A stretch of DNA of 64,000 bases from Candidatus Polarisedimenticolia bacterium (GTDB lineage: Bacteria; Acidobacteriota; Polarisedimenticolia; Gp22-AA2; AA152): contig DASYRE010000054.1 of the NCBI GenBank assembly GCA_036004685.1, forward strand, positions 1 through 64,000, written 5' to 3'. This document shows, one piece after another, positions 8,077 through 16,850 of this stretch. The notes beneath the pieces were generated by a model, which ran no database searches, was not told where the DNA came from, and saw only the letters and a list, made by a program, of their open reading frames with translations. The position numbers and the translations under genes were made by a program. Each line of letters starts with the position of its first letter. Position 1 is the stretch's first letter.

Positions 8077-9624
8077 TCAGCGACCGGCGTCGCCGCCGGC
8101 GCGCGGCTGCGAGCCGGTGGTGTCCACCATGGCCACGGTGCGGTTGGTGTCCACGAACATCGCGTTCGCCACGCGGCGGACGTCCGCCGCCGTGACCTTG
8201 TCGATCTTGTCCACCGATCGGAACAGCTCGCGCCAGTCGCCGAACGTCGTCTGATACTCGGCCATGCTGTTCGCGAGCCCCTGATTGCTGTTGAGCCCCT
8301 CGATCAGCGCCGCCCGGGCGCGCGTCTTGACCATCGCCAGCTCCTCGGCCGTGACGTCCTCCTTCTTCAGGCGATCCAGCTCGGCGCGAATGGCGCCCCG
8401 GACCTCGTCGTTGGTGTGGCCCGGGGCGGGGACGGCGAACACCAGGAACAGGTTCGGGTACTTCTCCCCGGGGAAGCTGGGGAACGACTGGGCCGTCGCG
8501 GCGATCTGCTTGTCGCGGACCAGGCTGCGGTAGAGGCGCGAGGTCCGCCCGTTCGAGAGGACGTCCACCAGCGCCTGGTAGACCGCCCCGTCCGGATCGG
8601 TGGAGGCGGGCTTGTGATACCCCTCGAGGTAGAAGGGCTGGGCCGGATCGGGGATCCGGATCGTCTTCTCGGCGATCTGCTTCGGCTCGACCGTCCGGAT
8701 CGGCGGGGGAGGATCGCCCTTCGGGATCCGCCCGAAGTACTTCTCCAGGATCGGTGTCGTCTCCGAAGCCTTCACGTCCCCGACGAGGGTCGTGACGAGG
8801 TTGGACGGGACGTAATAGGTTCGGTAGAACTTCTCGGCGTCGCCGCGGCTGAACGAATCGAGATCGCTCATGTATCCCACCACCGGATGCTGGTAGGGAT
8901 GCGCCGAGAAGGCGACCATCACGAACTGTTCGACGAGCCGGCCGATCGGATTGCTCTCGGTCCTGAGCCGCCGCTCTTCCTTCACGACGTCGCGCTCCTT
9001 GTAGAACTCCCGGAACACCGGATGGAGGAAGCGCTCCGATTCGAGGTAGGCCCAGAGCTCCATCTTGTTGGAGGGAAGCGAGTAGAAGTAGACGGTCGAG
9101 TCGGCCCCGGTGCCGGCGTTGAGGCCCACCCCGCCCTCGCGCTCGATGATCTCGCCGAATTCGTTCTTCTTGACGAACTTTCCCGCTTCCTCCTGCGCCT
9201 CCTTCCAGGCCTGCTGGAGCGTCTTGACCCTCTCCGGATCGGGGCGCAGCTTGCGTCGCTCGCTGTCGAAGGCGGCGTACGCCTGGTCCACCTTGTCGAG
9301 CGCCTTCTTCTCGGCCGCGTAGTCGGTGGTGCCGATATGATCGGTGCCCTTGAAGGCCATGTGCTCGAACATGTGGGCGATGCCGGTGATGCCCGGGACT
9401 TCCTGGGCCGATCCCACGTTGACGTGCGTGGAGAACGAGAACACCGGCGCCTCGGGCCGCTCGTAGATGATGAAAGTCCAGCCGTTCGGCAGCGTCTTGA
9501 CCGTCACCTTCTTCTCGAAGTCGGCCAGACTCTGGGCGGCGGCCGGCAGGGCCGCGAATCCCGCCAGGGCGGCGGCGATCAGCAGCGCGCCGAGGCGGCG
9601 ATGGAAAGGCCTTGATTTGCGCAT
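8077..9624 (-). CDS. Zinc-dependent M16 family peptidase, catalytic subunit
   Basis: This 515-residue exported protein has a signal peptide (LLIAAALAGFAALPAAAQ) and the inverted zinc motif HMFEH (H84, E87, H88) followed by the downstream glutamate region VVKEERRLR, so all metal ligands of an M16 metallopeptidase seem present. It should degrade or process peptides in the periplasm. It is the first gene of a two-gene unit with the HxxEH-lacking partner downstream. The ribosome site GAGGAGAGC supports the ATG at 9624. On the minus strand TATAAT lies at 9657-9662 just upstream, but no -35 box is evident. Confidence 0.93.
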   Translation of the reverse strand: MRKSRPFHRRLGALLIAAALAGFAALPAAAQSLADFEKKVTVKTLPNGWTFIIYERPEAPVFSFSTHVNVGSAQEVPGITGIAHMFEHMAFKGTDHIGTTDYAAEKKALDKVDQAYAAFDSERRKLRPDPERVKTLQQAWKEAQEEAGKFVKKNEFGEIIEREGGVGLNAGTGADSTVYFYSLPSNKMELWAYLESERFLHPVFREFYKERDVVKEERRLRTESNPIGRLVEQFVMVAFSAHPYQHPVVGYMSDLDSFSRGDAEKFYRTYYVPSNLVTTLVGDVKASETTPILEKYFGRIPKGDPPPPIRTVEPKQIAEKTIRIPDPAQPFYLEGYHKPASTDPDGAVYQALVDVLSNGRTSRLYRSLVRDKQIAATAQSFPSFPGEKYPNLFLVFAVPAPGHTNDEVRGAIRAELDRLKKEDVTAEELAMVKTRARAALIEGLNSNQGLANSMAEYQTTFGDWRELFRSVDKIDKVTAADVRRVANAMFVDTNRTVAMVDTTGSQPRAGGDAGR

Positions 9625-9677
9625 GCTCTCCTCGATGAAATGGTTCGGGGTTCCCGATTATACCGGAAGGCGGGCCG

Positions 9678-10703
9678 TCAGGGGCCGTACCGCGCCTGGG
9701 CCAGATTCACGATCTCTTCGATGAGGGCCGGATAGGTCCGTCCCGACTCCTTCGCGGCCAGGGCGACCTCTGCCTTGGACTGCAGCCAAGGATTGGGATT
9801 CACCTCCAGCACGTAGATCTTGCCGTCCGCGGCCAGGCGCATGTCGATGCGCCCGTAGTCCCTGAGCTCGACCGCCTGGTAGGCCGCGAGGGCGACCTCC
9901 TGGAGCTTCCGGCCGACCTTTTCGTCGAGGTCGGTCGGGATCACGCTCTTCGTCTTCTTGTAGGCTTCGGATCCCGTCCGCCACTTGACCTCGGTCCCGG
10001 CGATCCGCGGCGTCCCCTCCGGGAGCTTCGACATGTCCAGTTCTACGACGGGCAGGGCGATCGGGTTCTCGTTTCCCAGGACGGTCACGTAGATCTCGCG
10101 CCCTTCGATGTACTCCTCGATCAGGGCGGGGGAGTCGAACTTCTCGTGGATGTCGTGGATCCGCTCCATCAGCTCTTTGATCGACTCGCAGACGGCGTTG
10201 AATTCGATGCCAATCGACCCGTCCTCGCGCGCCGGTTTCACGATGACCGGAAAGGAAAGGTCGTCGTGCGCCCAGTCGAGCCTCCCGCGGTAGACGGCGG
10301 CGAAGAAGGGGGTGCGAATCCCGTGAAAAGCGAAGATCTTCTTGGCGAGGGACTTGTTCTGCGACAGATGCAGGCCGAACGGCCCCGCGCCCGTGTACTT
10401 GAATCCGCAGAGGTCGAGGTAGGCGGCGAGATGAATGTCCTTGGTGTCGTCCCCCGCCCACGAGGCGGTCAGGTTGAAGATCAGGTCGCATTCGGTCTTG
10501 GCCAGCTCGGCCAGGGACTCCCGGGTGCCGTCGATGCTGACATAAAAAGGGGAGTGGCCCGCCTCCCGGAGGGCCTCATGGATCTCCTGCCGGTCTTCCT
10601 TGTCCGGTTTCTTCTTCCGGCGGGAAGGCTTGCCCTCCGGAGGTTCCTCCTGGGAGTCGTCGTACCAGATGTCGTAGAGCACGGCGATTCGCAGTTTCGC
10701 CAT
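9678..10703 (-). CDS. D-alanine-D-alanine ligase-like ATP-grasp protein
   Basis: This 341-residue protein has the ATP-grasp architecture of D-Ala-D-Ala ligases: FNLTASWAGDD, KYTGAGPFGLHLSQNK, PVIVKPAREDGSIGI, LIEEYIEGREIYVTVLG and the metal-binding end RIDMRLAADGKIYVLEVNPNP. It should join two amino- or carboxy-substrates with ATP. Unlike standard Ddl it carries a Lys/Arg-rich insert at residues 17-37 (KPSRRKKKPDKED) and forms a pair with a zinc metallopeptidase gene rather than mur genes. It may act on a peptide substrate other than D-Ala-D-Ala; the precise substrate is not visible. Confidence 0.85.
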   Translation of the reverse strand: MAKLRIAVLYDIWYDDSQEEPPEGKPSRRKKKPDKEDRQEIHEALREAGHSPFYVSIDGTRESLAELAKTECDLIFNLTASWAGDDTKDIHLAAYLDLCGFKYTGAGPFGLHLSQNKSLAKKIFAFHGIRTPFFAAVYRGRLDWAHDDLSFPVIVKPAREDGSIGIEFNAVCESIKELMERIHDIHEKFDSPALIEEYIEGREIYVTVLGNENPIALPVVELDMSKLPEGTPRIAGTEVKWRTGSEAYKKTKSVIPTDLDEKVGRKLQEVALAAYQAVELRDYGRIDMRLAADGKIYVLEVNPNPWLQSKAEVALAAKESGRTYPALIEEIVNLAQARYGP

Positions 10704-10733
10704 CGATGCCGCCTTCCGGAACCTCGGTTCCCG

Positions 10734-11747
10734 TTACTTTAGTACGAAACGGCCGCGCGTGAGATAGTTCATGGCCAGGGTGGTGCCGTACGCGGTAAGC
10801 TCCACGAGGTACGCGGCCTCCTTCGCCGGATCTCCCAGGAGCTTCTGCTCGCCGCAATGCCGGATGACGGACTCGACCAGGGCGCGGACGACGGGACGCC
10901 GCACGCCGGTCCAGTAAGCGATCTTGTCGGTCAGATCCTCGCGGTGTTCCTGGACGATCTCGGCGGCCGGCCGCAGGCCGTTCTTGCGCCGAACCGGCTT
11001 CCCGAAGATGTCGAGCAGGTCCCCTTCCATCGCGACGTCCACGGCCGCGCGATTCCGGCGGGCCGCCTTCTGGTAGAACTCCTCGACCGTGACCTTCATC
11101 TCCGCCACGGTAAGGTCGGTCTTGCCGTGCCCCACCGTCGGCTCCCGATCGGCGATCTCGCGCGCGATCCGGTGGACGTAGCGCAGCTTCGCGAGGGCCG
11201 GCCATCCCCGGTACCGCTTGCGCCACCCCGATCCCGGCGTCAGCCAGACGGCGAAGGTCTCCGCGAAGTCCTCGTCGGGGTGCTTCTGCGCGTACCAACC
11301 TTCGATGTGCCGGACGAAGCGGCGCGAGAAGGGAACGGGCCGGTAGTGCTCGCGGTAGCGGCGGTTGAAAGGGCCGAACAGCTTTCTCCACTCGGGCGTG
11401 GCGTAGAGGCGGTAGGCGTAATTCAGGGCGTGCCCCGCCTCGTGCCGCAGGTACATCATGATCTCGCGGGCGTCCTCGAGATCGTTCATCTCCTTCTCGA
11501 GCGTGGCGAGCTTGGGGTCGGCCAGGTAGAAGGGGATTCCGATGATCGGCTCCTGGTCGGGGCAGCCCCACTCGTCGGTGAGATAGCAGACCGCCTGGAA
11601 CTTTTTGAGCCCCTTGCGGCGGATCTCGTCCTGAAGCTGGAGGACGAAGCGCTCCACCGGGGATCCTTCGAGCTTCAGCCCGAGCTGGTCGATCCGCCGG
11701 CCCAGGATCTCCCGGACTTCGGGGGTGGCGCTCTCAAATCCGCGCAC
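10734..11747 (-). CDS. Putative zinc-binding metallopeptidase
   Basis: This 337-residue protein has the zincin motif HEAGH (H102, E103, H106) and a downstream acidic segment DEDFAETFAVWLTP that could supply the third ligand. There is no signal peptide, so it is probably cytoplasmic. The GTG start at 11747 follows GGAG at good spacing. It lies 30 bases upstream of the ATP-grasp gene on the same strand, so the two probably form an operon and act on a common peptide substrate (inference). The substrate is unknown. Confidence 0.78.
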   Translation of the reverse strand: MRGFESATPEVREILGRRIDQLGLKLEGSPVERFVLQLQDEIRRKGLKKFQAVCYLTDEWGCPDQEPIIGIPFYLADPKLATLEKEMNDLEDAREIMMYLRHEAGHALNYAYRLYATPEWRKLFGPFNRRYREHYRPVPFSRRFVRHIEGWYAQKHPDEDFAETFAVWLTPGSGWRKRYRGWPALAKLRYVHRIAREIADREPTVGHGKTDLTVAEMKVTVEEFYQKAARRNRAAVDVAMEGDLLDIFGKPVRRKNGLRPAAEIVQEHREDLTDKIAYWTGVRRPVVRALVESVIRHCGEQKLLGDPAKEAAYLVELTAYGTTLAMNYLTRGRFVLK

Positions 11748-11763
11748 CAGGGCTCCGCGATAC

Positions 11764-11931
11764 TAGTGCCGCGTCTCCGAAATCCCGTTACATTCGGCTG
11801 CCGATGCATCCCCGCTCGCCGCGTTGCGCCTCGCTGGCGTACCGCTTGGGTACGCGGCACTTCGGCGCGCCTTGCGATCCGGTCGCCTCGACAGCCTCGA
11901 TGTTAACGCCATTTCCGAGACGCGACACTTA
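11764..11931. repeat. MITE/REP-like element with about 27-bp terminal inverted repeats
   Basis: The left end (11764-11790, AGTGCCGCGTCTCCGAAAT..) and the right end (11904-11931, read on the minus strand as AGTGTCGCGTCTCGGAAAT..) are near-identical inverted copies, both ending in CGTTA. The interior has a perfect small hairpin GCGTACC (11837-11843) / GGTACGC (11849-11855). No ORF is carried. The right terminus TTA/TAA is the stop codon of the adjacent lipoprotein gene. The architecture fits a miniature inverted-repeat or REP-type mobile element; no transposase is nearby. Confidence 0.7.
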
Positions 11932-12468
11932 ATGAATGGAGACGGTGGGATCCAGGATCAGGGTCAGATCGCAATCCGAGACGACCGTCACCGGATCGGT
12001 CAGCGGCTCGTCGAGCACCGTCGCCGAGTCGCACTCGGCGCGGACGATCCCGCTCTGGCGGTTCAGCGTGCCGATGCACTGGAGGTAGAGCGGGGTGGAG
12101 TCGGTGGTCGACGCCGCCGTCAGGAACGAGAAGAGCATGGAGCACGAATCGGTCTCGACGTTGCCGAAGATGTCCTCGGGGCTTCCGCCGTTGTGGAAGA
12201 AGAAGCCGACGTTGCTGCGGGAAGCGGAGACTTCCACGTCGTTGAACGAGGTCGTTCCCGAAGGGATGACGACGCTCTTGTTGTTGAACGAGGTGTTGGA
12301 GCAGGCGAAGAGCTGCGTGCTCTGCGACGGGAAGGTGACGTCCCACGCGCCCAGGAGATCGCTGCGGATGAGGCCGCAGTCGGAGGTCGAAACGATGGTG
12401 TCTCCGTTGTCGCAGGAAGCGGTGAACGCGAGCAGCGGGACGAAAGCCGCGAGCAGAGCGGTGCGCAT
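11929..12468 (-). CDS. Predicted lipoprotein of unknown function
   Basis: This 179-residue protein has a signal peptide ending in a lipobox-like FTASC (Cys19), suggesting membrane anchoring after lipidation. The mature part is Ser/Thr/Cys-rich (Cys at several spaced positions, e.g. STSDCGLI, LFACSN, DSCSM, LQCIG, RAECDS) and beta-rich, perhaps a small disulphide-bonded beta domain. I recognise no family. The ribosome site GAAGGAGGAGATTC is strong. The C-terminus ends on the inverted-repeat element, whose terminal bases form the stop codon, so the native C-terminus may have been altered by element insertion. Confidence 0.7.
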   Translation of the reverse strand: MRTALLAAFVPLLAFTASCDNGDTIVSTSDCGLIRSDLLGAWDVTFPSQSTQLFACSNTSFNNKSVVIPSGTTSFNDVEVSASRSNVGFFFHNGGSPEDIFGNVETDSCSMLFSFLTAASTTDSTPLYLQCIGTLNRQSGIVRAECDSATVLDEPLTDPVTVVSDCDLTLILDPTVSIH

Positions 12469-12638
12469 GAATCTCCTCCTTCTCGGGCCCGGCAGTCCGG
12501 GAGCCGGTCCCGATGGCCTTCTAGTGTACCCGATCCGGCCGCCCTGGTGCCTTCGGGCGGGGATGCGCTATCCTTCCCGCCGGTGCGAGGGATCCGAAAC
12601 GCCCGGAAGCGGCGCCGCGGGCGACGCGGGAGGACGGG

Positions 12639-13064
12639 ATGGCGGCGGTCAATCTCAAGCGGATCGTGGTGGGCGGCCTCCTGGGAGGCCTGGCGTGGAA
12701 CGTCTGGAGCATCCTGGTCAATGCCGGCCTCCTGGCGAAGCTCTATCAGGAGGAAGAGGCGGCGGGACACCTGCTCCCGCAGGCGCGCTACGGCTTCTTC
12801 ATGGGCTTCTGGATCGTGTCCTTGCTCCTCCTGGCGATCGGCCTGGCGTGGCTCTACGCCGCCAGCCGCGGGACGCTGGGTCCCGGGCCGCTCTCGGCGC
12901 TGAAAGTCGGCTTGGTCGCCGGCCTGATCGCGGGGTGGCCGGGGAATCTGGCCCAGGCTTCCTGGAGCCCGGTTTCCCGCTGGCTGCCGCTGGGCTGGAT
13001 GGTGGACCTCGTCGTCGGCTGCGTCCTGGCCACCGTGGTCGCCGCCTGGTACTACCGGGACTGA
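12639..13064 (+). CDS. Four-helix inner-membrane protein of unknown function
   Basis: This 141-residue protein has four predicted transmembrane helices (around residues 8-30, 50-74, 86-106 and 116-138). The ribosome site GGGAGGACGGG precedes the ATG. GG-rich helix starts (VVGGLLGGLAWNVW) resemble small uncharacterised membrane proteins of soil and sediment bacteria. No catalytic motif is visible. It stands alone, divergent from the lipoprotein gene and about 170 bases before sppA. Confidence 0.7.
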   Translation: MAAVNLKRIVVGGLLGGLAWNVWSILVNAGLLAKLYQEEEAAGHLLPQARYGFFMGFWIVSLLLLAIGLAWLYAASRGTLGPGPLSALKVGLVAGLIAGWPGNLAQASWSPVSRWLPLGWMVDLVVGCVLATVVAAWYYRD

Positions 13065-13145
13065 GGCCGTGCCGGCCCTGAGACCCTGGCGGCTCGCCGA
13101 GTCCGCCCCAGACCGGGCCGCTGGAACTCGACGACTGCTCTTGCG

Positions 13146-13205
13146 TATGATCCATCGGGGATGAGGTCGGGCCGCGGGAAGGCAGGGCGCAACGCCGCGC
13201 CCTTT
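13146..13205 (+). promoter_or_regulatory. Possible -10 box and leader hairpin upstream of sppA
   Basis: A TATGAT hexamer (13146-13151) could be a -10 box, although no good -35 is seen. Downstream, GGGCGC (13185-13190) pairs with GCGCCC (13197-13202) around AACGCC, followed by TTT. This is a terminator-like leader hairpin that could attenuate sppA. Evidence is weak. Confidence 0.25.
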
Positions 13206-13236
13206 CGCGCCCGGTGAGACAGGGGGGAAGTCTGCC

Positions 13237-15006
13237 ATGAAAGTATTCGTTCGGATTTTGGCGGTGATCGGGGGGTTGCTGATCATCGGCCTGGTCGTGG
13301 GAGTGGGGATCTGGTCGATCCTCCGCCTGGGCAAGGGGATCGTGCCGGGGAAGACGATCCTGGAAGTGGATCTCGAGACGGGGATGATCGAGGACATTCC
13401 CGACGACCCGATCGCCGCCCTGACGCTCCGCGAAGCGCCGGTCGTGAGGGACATGGTCGAGGCGCTGGAGAAAGGAGCGAATGACAGCCGCGTGGTGGGT
13501 CTCGTCGCGAAGGTGGGGGCCGCCCCCGTCGGCATGGCTCAAATCCAGGAGCTCCGGGACGCCGTCATCGCGTTTCGCGCGAAGAAGAAGCCGGCGATCG
13601 CCTACTCCGAGACGTTCGGAGAGGTGGGGACCGGCACCGGGGCCTACTACCTGGCCACCGCCTTCGACGAGATCTGGCTGCAGCCTTCCGGCGACATCGG
13701 GCTCACGGGGATCATCCTGGAGAGCCCGTTCGTGCGCGGCACGCTCGACAAGATCGGCGTGAAGCCCCGGATGGATCACCGCTACGAATACAAGAACGCC
13801 ATGAATTTCTTCACCGACAAGAAGTACGACCCGCACTATAGGGAGGCGATGGAGCGTCTCATGAACTCCTGGTTCTCCCAGATCGTCGCCGGGATAGCCA
13901 AGTCCCGGCACCTGACCGAGGGCCAAGTCCGCGCCCTCGCGGATCGCGGGCCGTTCCTGGGCAAGGAGGCGGTGGACGCGGGGCTCGTGGACGGTCTCGC
14001 CTATCGGGACGAGGTCTACTCCAAGGTGAAGAAGAAGGCGGGAGAGGGGGCGAAGCTCCTCTACCTGCGGCAATACCTCAAGCGCGCCGGACGCCCCCAC
14101 CAGCAGGGAAAGACGATCGCGCTCGTGTACGGAGTCGGGTCGGTCACCCGCGGCGAGAACGGCTACAGGCCGATGAGCGGCGAGACGAGCATGGGATCCG
14201 ACTCGATCACCCAGGCGTTCCGCACGGCGGTCGCCGATCGCAGCGTCAAGGCGATCATCTTCCGCGTCGACTCGCCCGGGGGATCGTACGTCGCCTCGGA
14301 CACGATCTGGCGCGAGACGCTCAAGGCGAAGCAGGCGGGGAAGCCGGTCATCGTGACGATGGGGAACCTGGCGGGCTCCGGAGGCTATTTCGTGGCGATG
14401 GCGGCCGACAAGATCGTGGCGCAGCCCGGAACGATCACCGCCTCGATCGGAGTCCTCGGCGGCAAGATGCTCACCTCGGGGCTCTGGGACAAGCTCGGGC
14501 TCTCGTGGGACGAGGTCCACACCAGCGCCAATGCGACGATGTGGACCGGGACGCACGACTACTCCGAGCCCGAATGGCGGCGCTTCCAGGCTTGGCTCGA
14601 TCGGGTCTATATCGACTTCACCGGCAAGGTGGCCGAGGGAAGGAAGCTCCCCAAGGAGAAAGTCCTGCAGATCGCCAAAGGGCGGATCTGGACCGGAGAG
14701 GACGCCAAGGGTCTGGGACTGGTGGACGAGCTGGGCGGATTCCCCGCGGCCCTGCGGCTCGCGAAGAAGGCGGCGGGCATCCCGGAGGGCGACGACGTGA
14801 ATCTGAAGGTCTACCCGCCGAAGAAGGGGCCGCTGGAGATGATTCTGGAGGAGCCGCCCGAGAACAGCGACCCGCAGGCGGCGGTGGCGGCGCTGGCCGC
14901 CGGGATGCGAGAGCTCCAACCGGCGGTTCGGCAGCTGCGAAGCCTCGGGATCCTGGGCGCCGAGCGGGGAGTCCTGTCGATGCCGGAGATCTCCCCCACG
15001 CCCTGA
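13237..15006 (+). CDS. sppA: Signal peptide peptidase SppA, 67-kDa type
   Basis: This 589-residue protein has an N-terminal membrane anchor (residues 3-30) and two tandem crotonase-like S49 domains as in E. coli SppA. The catalytic Lys is in YEYKNAMN (K186, matching YKSA of E. coli) and the nucleophile Ser in AGSGGYF (S381). VDSPGGS and ASIGVLGGK are also conserved. It cuts residual signal peptides in the membrane. The ATG follows a G-rich ribosome site. The C-terminal 70 residues are helical and less conserved. It is monocistronic by position. Confidence 0.94.
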   Translation: MKVFVRILAVIGGLLIIGLVVGVGIWSILRLGKGIVPGKTILEVDLETGMIEDIPDDPIAALTLREAPVVRDMVEALEKGANDSRVVGLVAKVGAAPVGMAQIQELRDAVIAFRAKKKPAIAYSETFGEVGTGTGAYYLATAFDEIWLQPSGDIGLTGIILESPFVRGTLDKIGVKPRMDHRYEYKNAMNFFTDKKYDPHYREAMERLMNSWFSQIVAGIAKSRHLTEGQVRALADRGPFLGKEAVDAGLVDGLAYRDEVYSKVKKKAGEGAKLLYLRQYLKRAGRPHQQGKTIALVYGVGSVTRGENGYRPMSGETSMGSDSITQAFRTAVADRSVKAIIFRVDSPGGSYVASDTIWRETLKAKQAGKPVIVTMGNLAGSGGYFVAMAADKIVAQPGTITASIGVLGGKMLTSGLWDKLGLSWDEVHTSANATMWTGTHDYSEPEWRRFQAWLDRVYIDFTGKVAEGRKLPKEKVLQIAKGRIWTGEDAKGLGLVDELGGFPAALRLAKKAAGIPEGDDVNLKVYPPKKGPLEMILEEPPENSDPQAAVAALAAGMRELQPAVRQLRSLGILGAERGVLSMPEISPTP

Positions 15007-15068
15007 GAGGATGCGAGCGCCGCTCGGCACGTCGAGCGGAAGAATCCCAACCCCCTCGCGAGGTTGCA

Positions 15069-15098
15069 CCCAGGCGCGCAACCCCTGGCTCGCCTGGG
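15069..15098. terminator. Hairpin after sppA
   Basis: CCCAGGCG (15069-15076) pairs with CGCCTGGG (15091-15098), 8 bp around a 14-base loop, without a T-run. It is a possible factor-dependent or weak terminator between sppA and the radical-SAM gene. Confidence 0.3.
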
Positions 15099-15244
15099 GA
15101 TTCAGGCGACCGCGGCGCCCGGGAGCCGAGGCAATCGCGGAGACGCTGACCGCTCTTTCCCTTGCCGGTTGAATTTCGGGAGCCGACTGGACCAGAATGT
15201 CGCCGGCGCGACCGACCGGCGCCCAGAGGTCCGTCCAGCTTCCG

Positions 15245-16774
15245 ATGAACATCCTGCTGCTTCGACCGGTCCCGTCGAACGAGCGCTTCGGACTCGGGCC
15301 CTTCTTCCGGATCGAGCCGCTCGGCATGGAGTACATCGCCGCCGCGCTCGCGGCCCGGGGCCACCGGGTCACGCTCGTCGATCTGCGCTTCGGCCGCTCG
15401 CTCGCCTCCACGATGCGCCGGTCGCGTCCGGGCCTCGTGGGAATCGCCGCGATGCACGCCCTCGAGACCGACGACGTGCTGGCGCTCGTCCGGCGCGTGC
15501 GCCGGCTGTCCCCCCAGGTTCCAATCGTCGTCGGCGGTCACACGGCGGCCGCCTGCCCCGGTCCCTTTCTCGTGCCGGAAGTGGCGGCGGTCGTCCTGGA
15601 CGACGGCGAGCGGACTCTGCCGGAGGCGTGCGATACGCTCGAGCGCGGCGGATCGCTTGCGGGCGTGCCCGGACTGGCGCTGCCCGACGGGGCCGGAGGG
15701 GCCATCCGGACCCCGGGCGAAACGGGCGGCCTCGATCTCGACGAGGTGCCCCTGCCGGCGCGGCACCATCTGGCGGGCTGCCGCCGGGAGTACGCCTGCC
15801 TGGCGCACCGGCCCGCGTGGCTCGTCGAGACGGCGCGCGGCTGCCCGTTCCGCTGCTCCTTCTGCTCGATATGGCAGCTGCACGCGCGCGCCGTGCGCGA
15901 GCGCTCGATCGAATGGGTCTGCCGCGATTTCGAGTCGGCGGGGGAGCACATCTTCGTCGCCGACGATCTCTTCTGGCACCACCCGGCGCGCAGCCTTGAG
16001 CTGGCGCGGGAGCTGCGCCGCCGGAACGTGCGGAAACGGTGGATCCTGGTCCAGAGCCGGGTGGACCTCGTCGGCCGCCACCCCGAGCTGCTCGAGGCCT
16101 GGCGGCCGCTCGCCCGGGACTTCGACATCTTCTTCGGATTGGAGGCCGCCACCGACGAAGGGCTCGGCCATCTGGTGAAGGATGCGACCGTCGCCCAGAC
16201 CCTGCGCGGCGTGGAGACGGCCCGCCACTTCCGCTACGGCGTCACCGGGAACTTCGTCGTCGATCCGGCATGGGGGGAGGCGGACTTCGAGAGGCTGTGG
16301 GACTTCGTGGAGCGCCACCGTCTGTACCAGGCCGGCTTCACGATCCTCACGCCTCTGCCCGGCACAGCCTATTTCGACGAGATGCGGCCGAAGCTGAGAG
16401 CGCGCTCCTGGTCGCACTTCGACATGCACCACCTGCTGTGGGAGCCGGCGCTCGGCGCGCGCCGCTTCTTCGAGCTGTACTGCCAGACGTGGCGGCGATC
16501 GGTCCTGAACCTGCGGGGCCGGAAAGCGATGTGGCAATGGATGCGGGAGGTCGATCCGCGCAACGCGCTCTTCCTGCTGCGCGCGCTGCGCCGCAGCCAG
16601 CGGCTCATGGATCCCGCCCATTATCTCGCGGAATACGATCTGGCGGCTTCTCCCGAGCCTTTCATCGCGCGGGCTTCGGCCCCCGCGACGCCCCGGGCCC
16701 CTTTCGGCGCCGCAGCGTTGGGGACGGCGGGACGGCTGCCGTCCGCGCGGCCATCCGCGCCGGCGCCTTTCTGA
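15245..16774 (+). CDS. B12-binding-domain radical SAM protein (HpnR-like)
   Basis: This protein has about 509 residues from MNILLL; an upstream in-frame ATG at 15197 would add 16 residues of no clear domain. An N-terminal cobalamin-binding Rossmann domain (about 1-130: RIEPLGMEYIAAALAARGH, VGIAAMHA, IVVGGHTA) precedes the radical-SAM core with CPFRCSFC (4Fe-4S ligands CxxxCxxC). Then follow DDLFWHH, FFGLEAATDEGLG and NFVVDPAW. The DPAW motif and overall order recall HpnR-type hopanoid methylases, but no hopanoid genes are here, so I call only a B12/radical-SAM methylase-like enzyme. The last 40 residues are Ala/Pro-rich. Confidence 0.82.
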   Translation: MNILLLRPVPSNERFGLGPFFRIEPLGMEYIAAALAARGHRVTLVDLRFGRSLASTMRRSRPGLVGIAAMHALETDDVLALVRRVRRLSPQVPIVVGGHTAAACPGPFLVPEVAAVVLDDGERTLPEACDTLERGGSLAGVPGLALPDGAGGAIRTPGETGGLDLDEVPLPARHHLAGCRREYACLAHRPAWLVETARGCPFRCSFCSIWQLHARAVRERSIEWVCRDFESAGEHIFVADDLFWHHPARSLELARELRRRNVRKRWILVQSRVDLVGRHPELLEAWRPLARDFDIFFGLEAATDEGLGHLVKDATVAQTLRGVETARHFRYGVTGNFVVDPAWGEADFERLWDFVERHRLYQAGFTILTPLPGTAYFDEMRPKLRARSWSHFDMHHLLWEPALGARRFFELYCQTWRRSVLNLRGRKAMWQWMREVDPRNALFLLRALRRSQRLMDPAHYLAEYDLAASPEPFIARASAPATPRAPFGAAALGTAGRLPSARPSAPAPF

Positions 16775-16789
16775 GCCCCGGCAAATAAA

Positions 16790-16823
16790 AAGGGGCCGCC
16801 GAAAACTGCCCGGCGACCCCTTG
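16790..16823 (-). terminator. Rho-independent terminator of the SYLF gene
   Basis: AAGGGG-C-CGCCG (16790-16801) pairs with CGGCG-A-CCCCTT (16811-16822) with one mismatch and a 9-base loop. On the minus strand the stem runs straight into TTTTTATTT, a classical intrinsic terminator for the gene ending at 16851. It may also stop plus-strand transcription from the radical-SAM gene. Confidence 0.8.
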
Positions 16824-16850
16824 GGAAGTGGGGGAAAATTCAGGCGGCCA

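Noticed and set aside
13237-15006. SppA lacking its catalytic lysine
   Set aside because: At first the aligned segment AFDEIW seemed to have Glu instead of Lys, but the true catalytic Lys is in YEYKNAMN (K186), which is present.
12799-15411. 870-residue open frame on the minus strand
   Set aside because: It is antisense to sppA and has the low-complexity Arg/Asp/Leu composition typical of shadow frames in GC-rich DNA.
15245-16774. Hopanoid C-3 methylase HpnR
   Set aside because: Similar motif order, but no squalene-hopene or hpn genes are visible and many B12/radical-SAM enzymes share these motifs, so I kept a general name.
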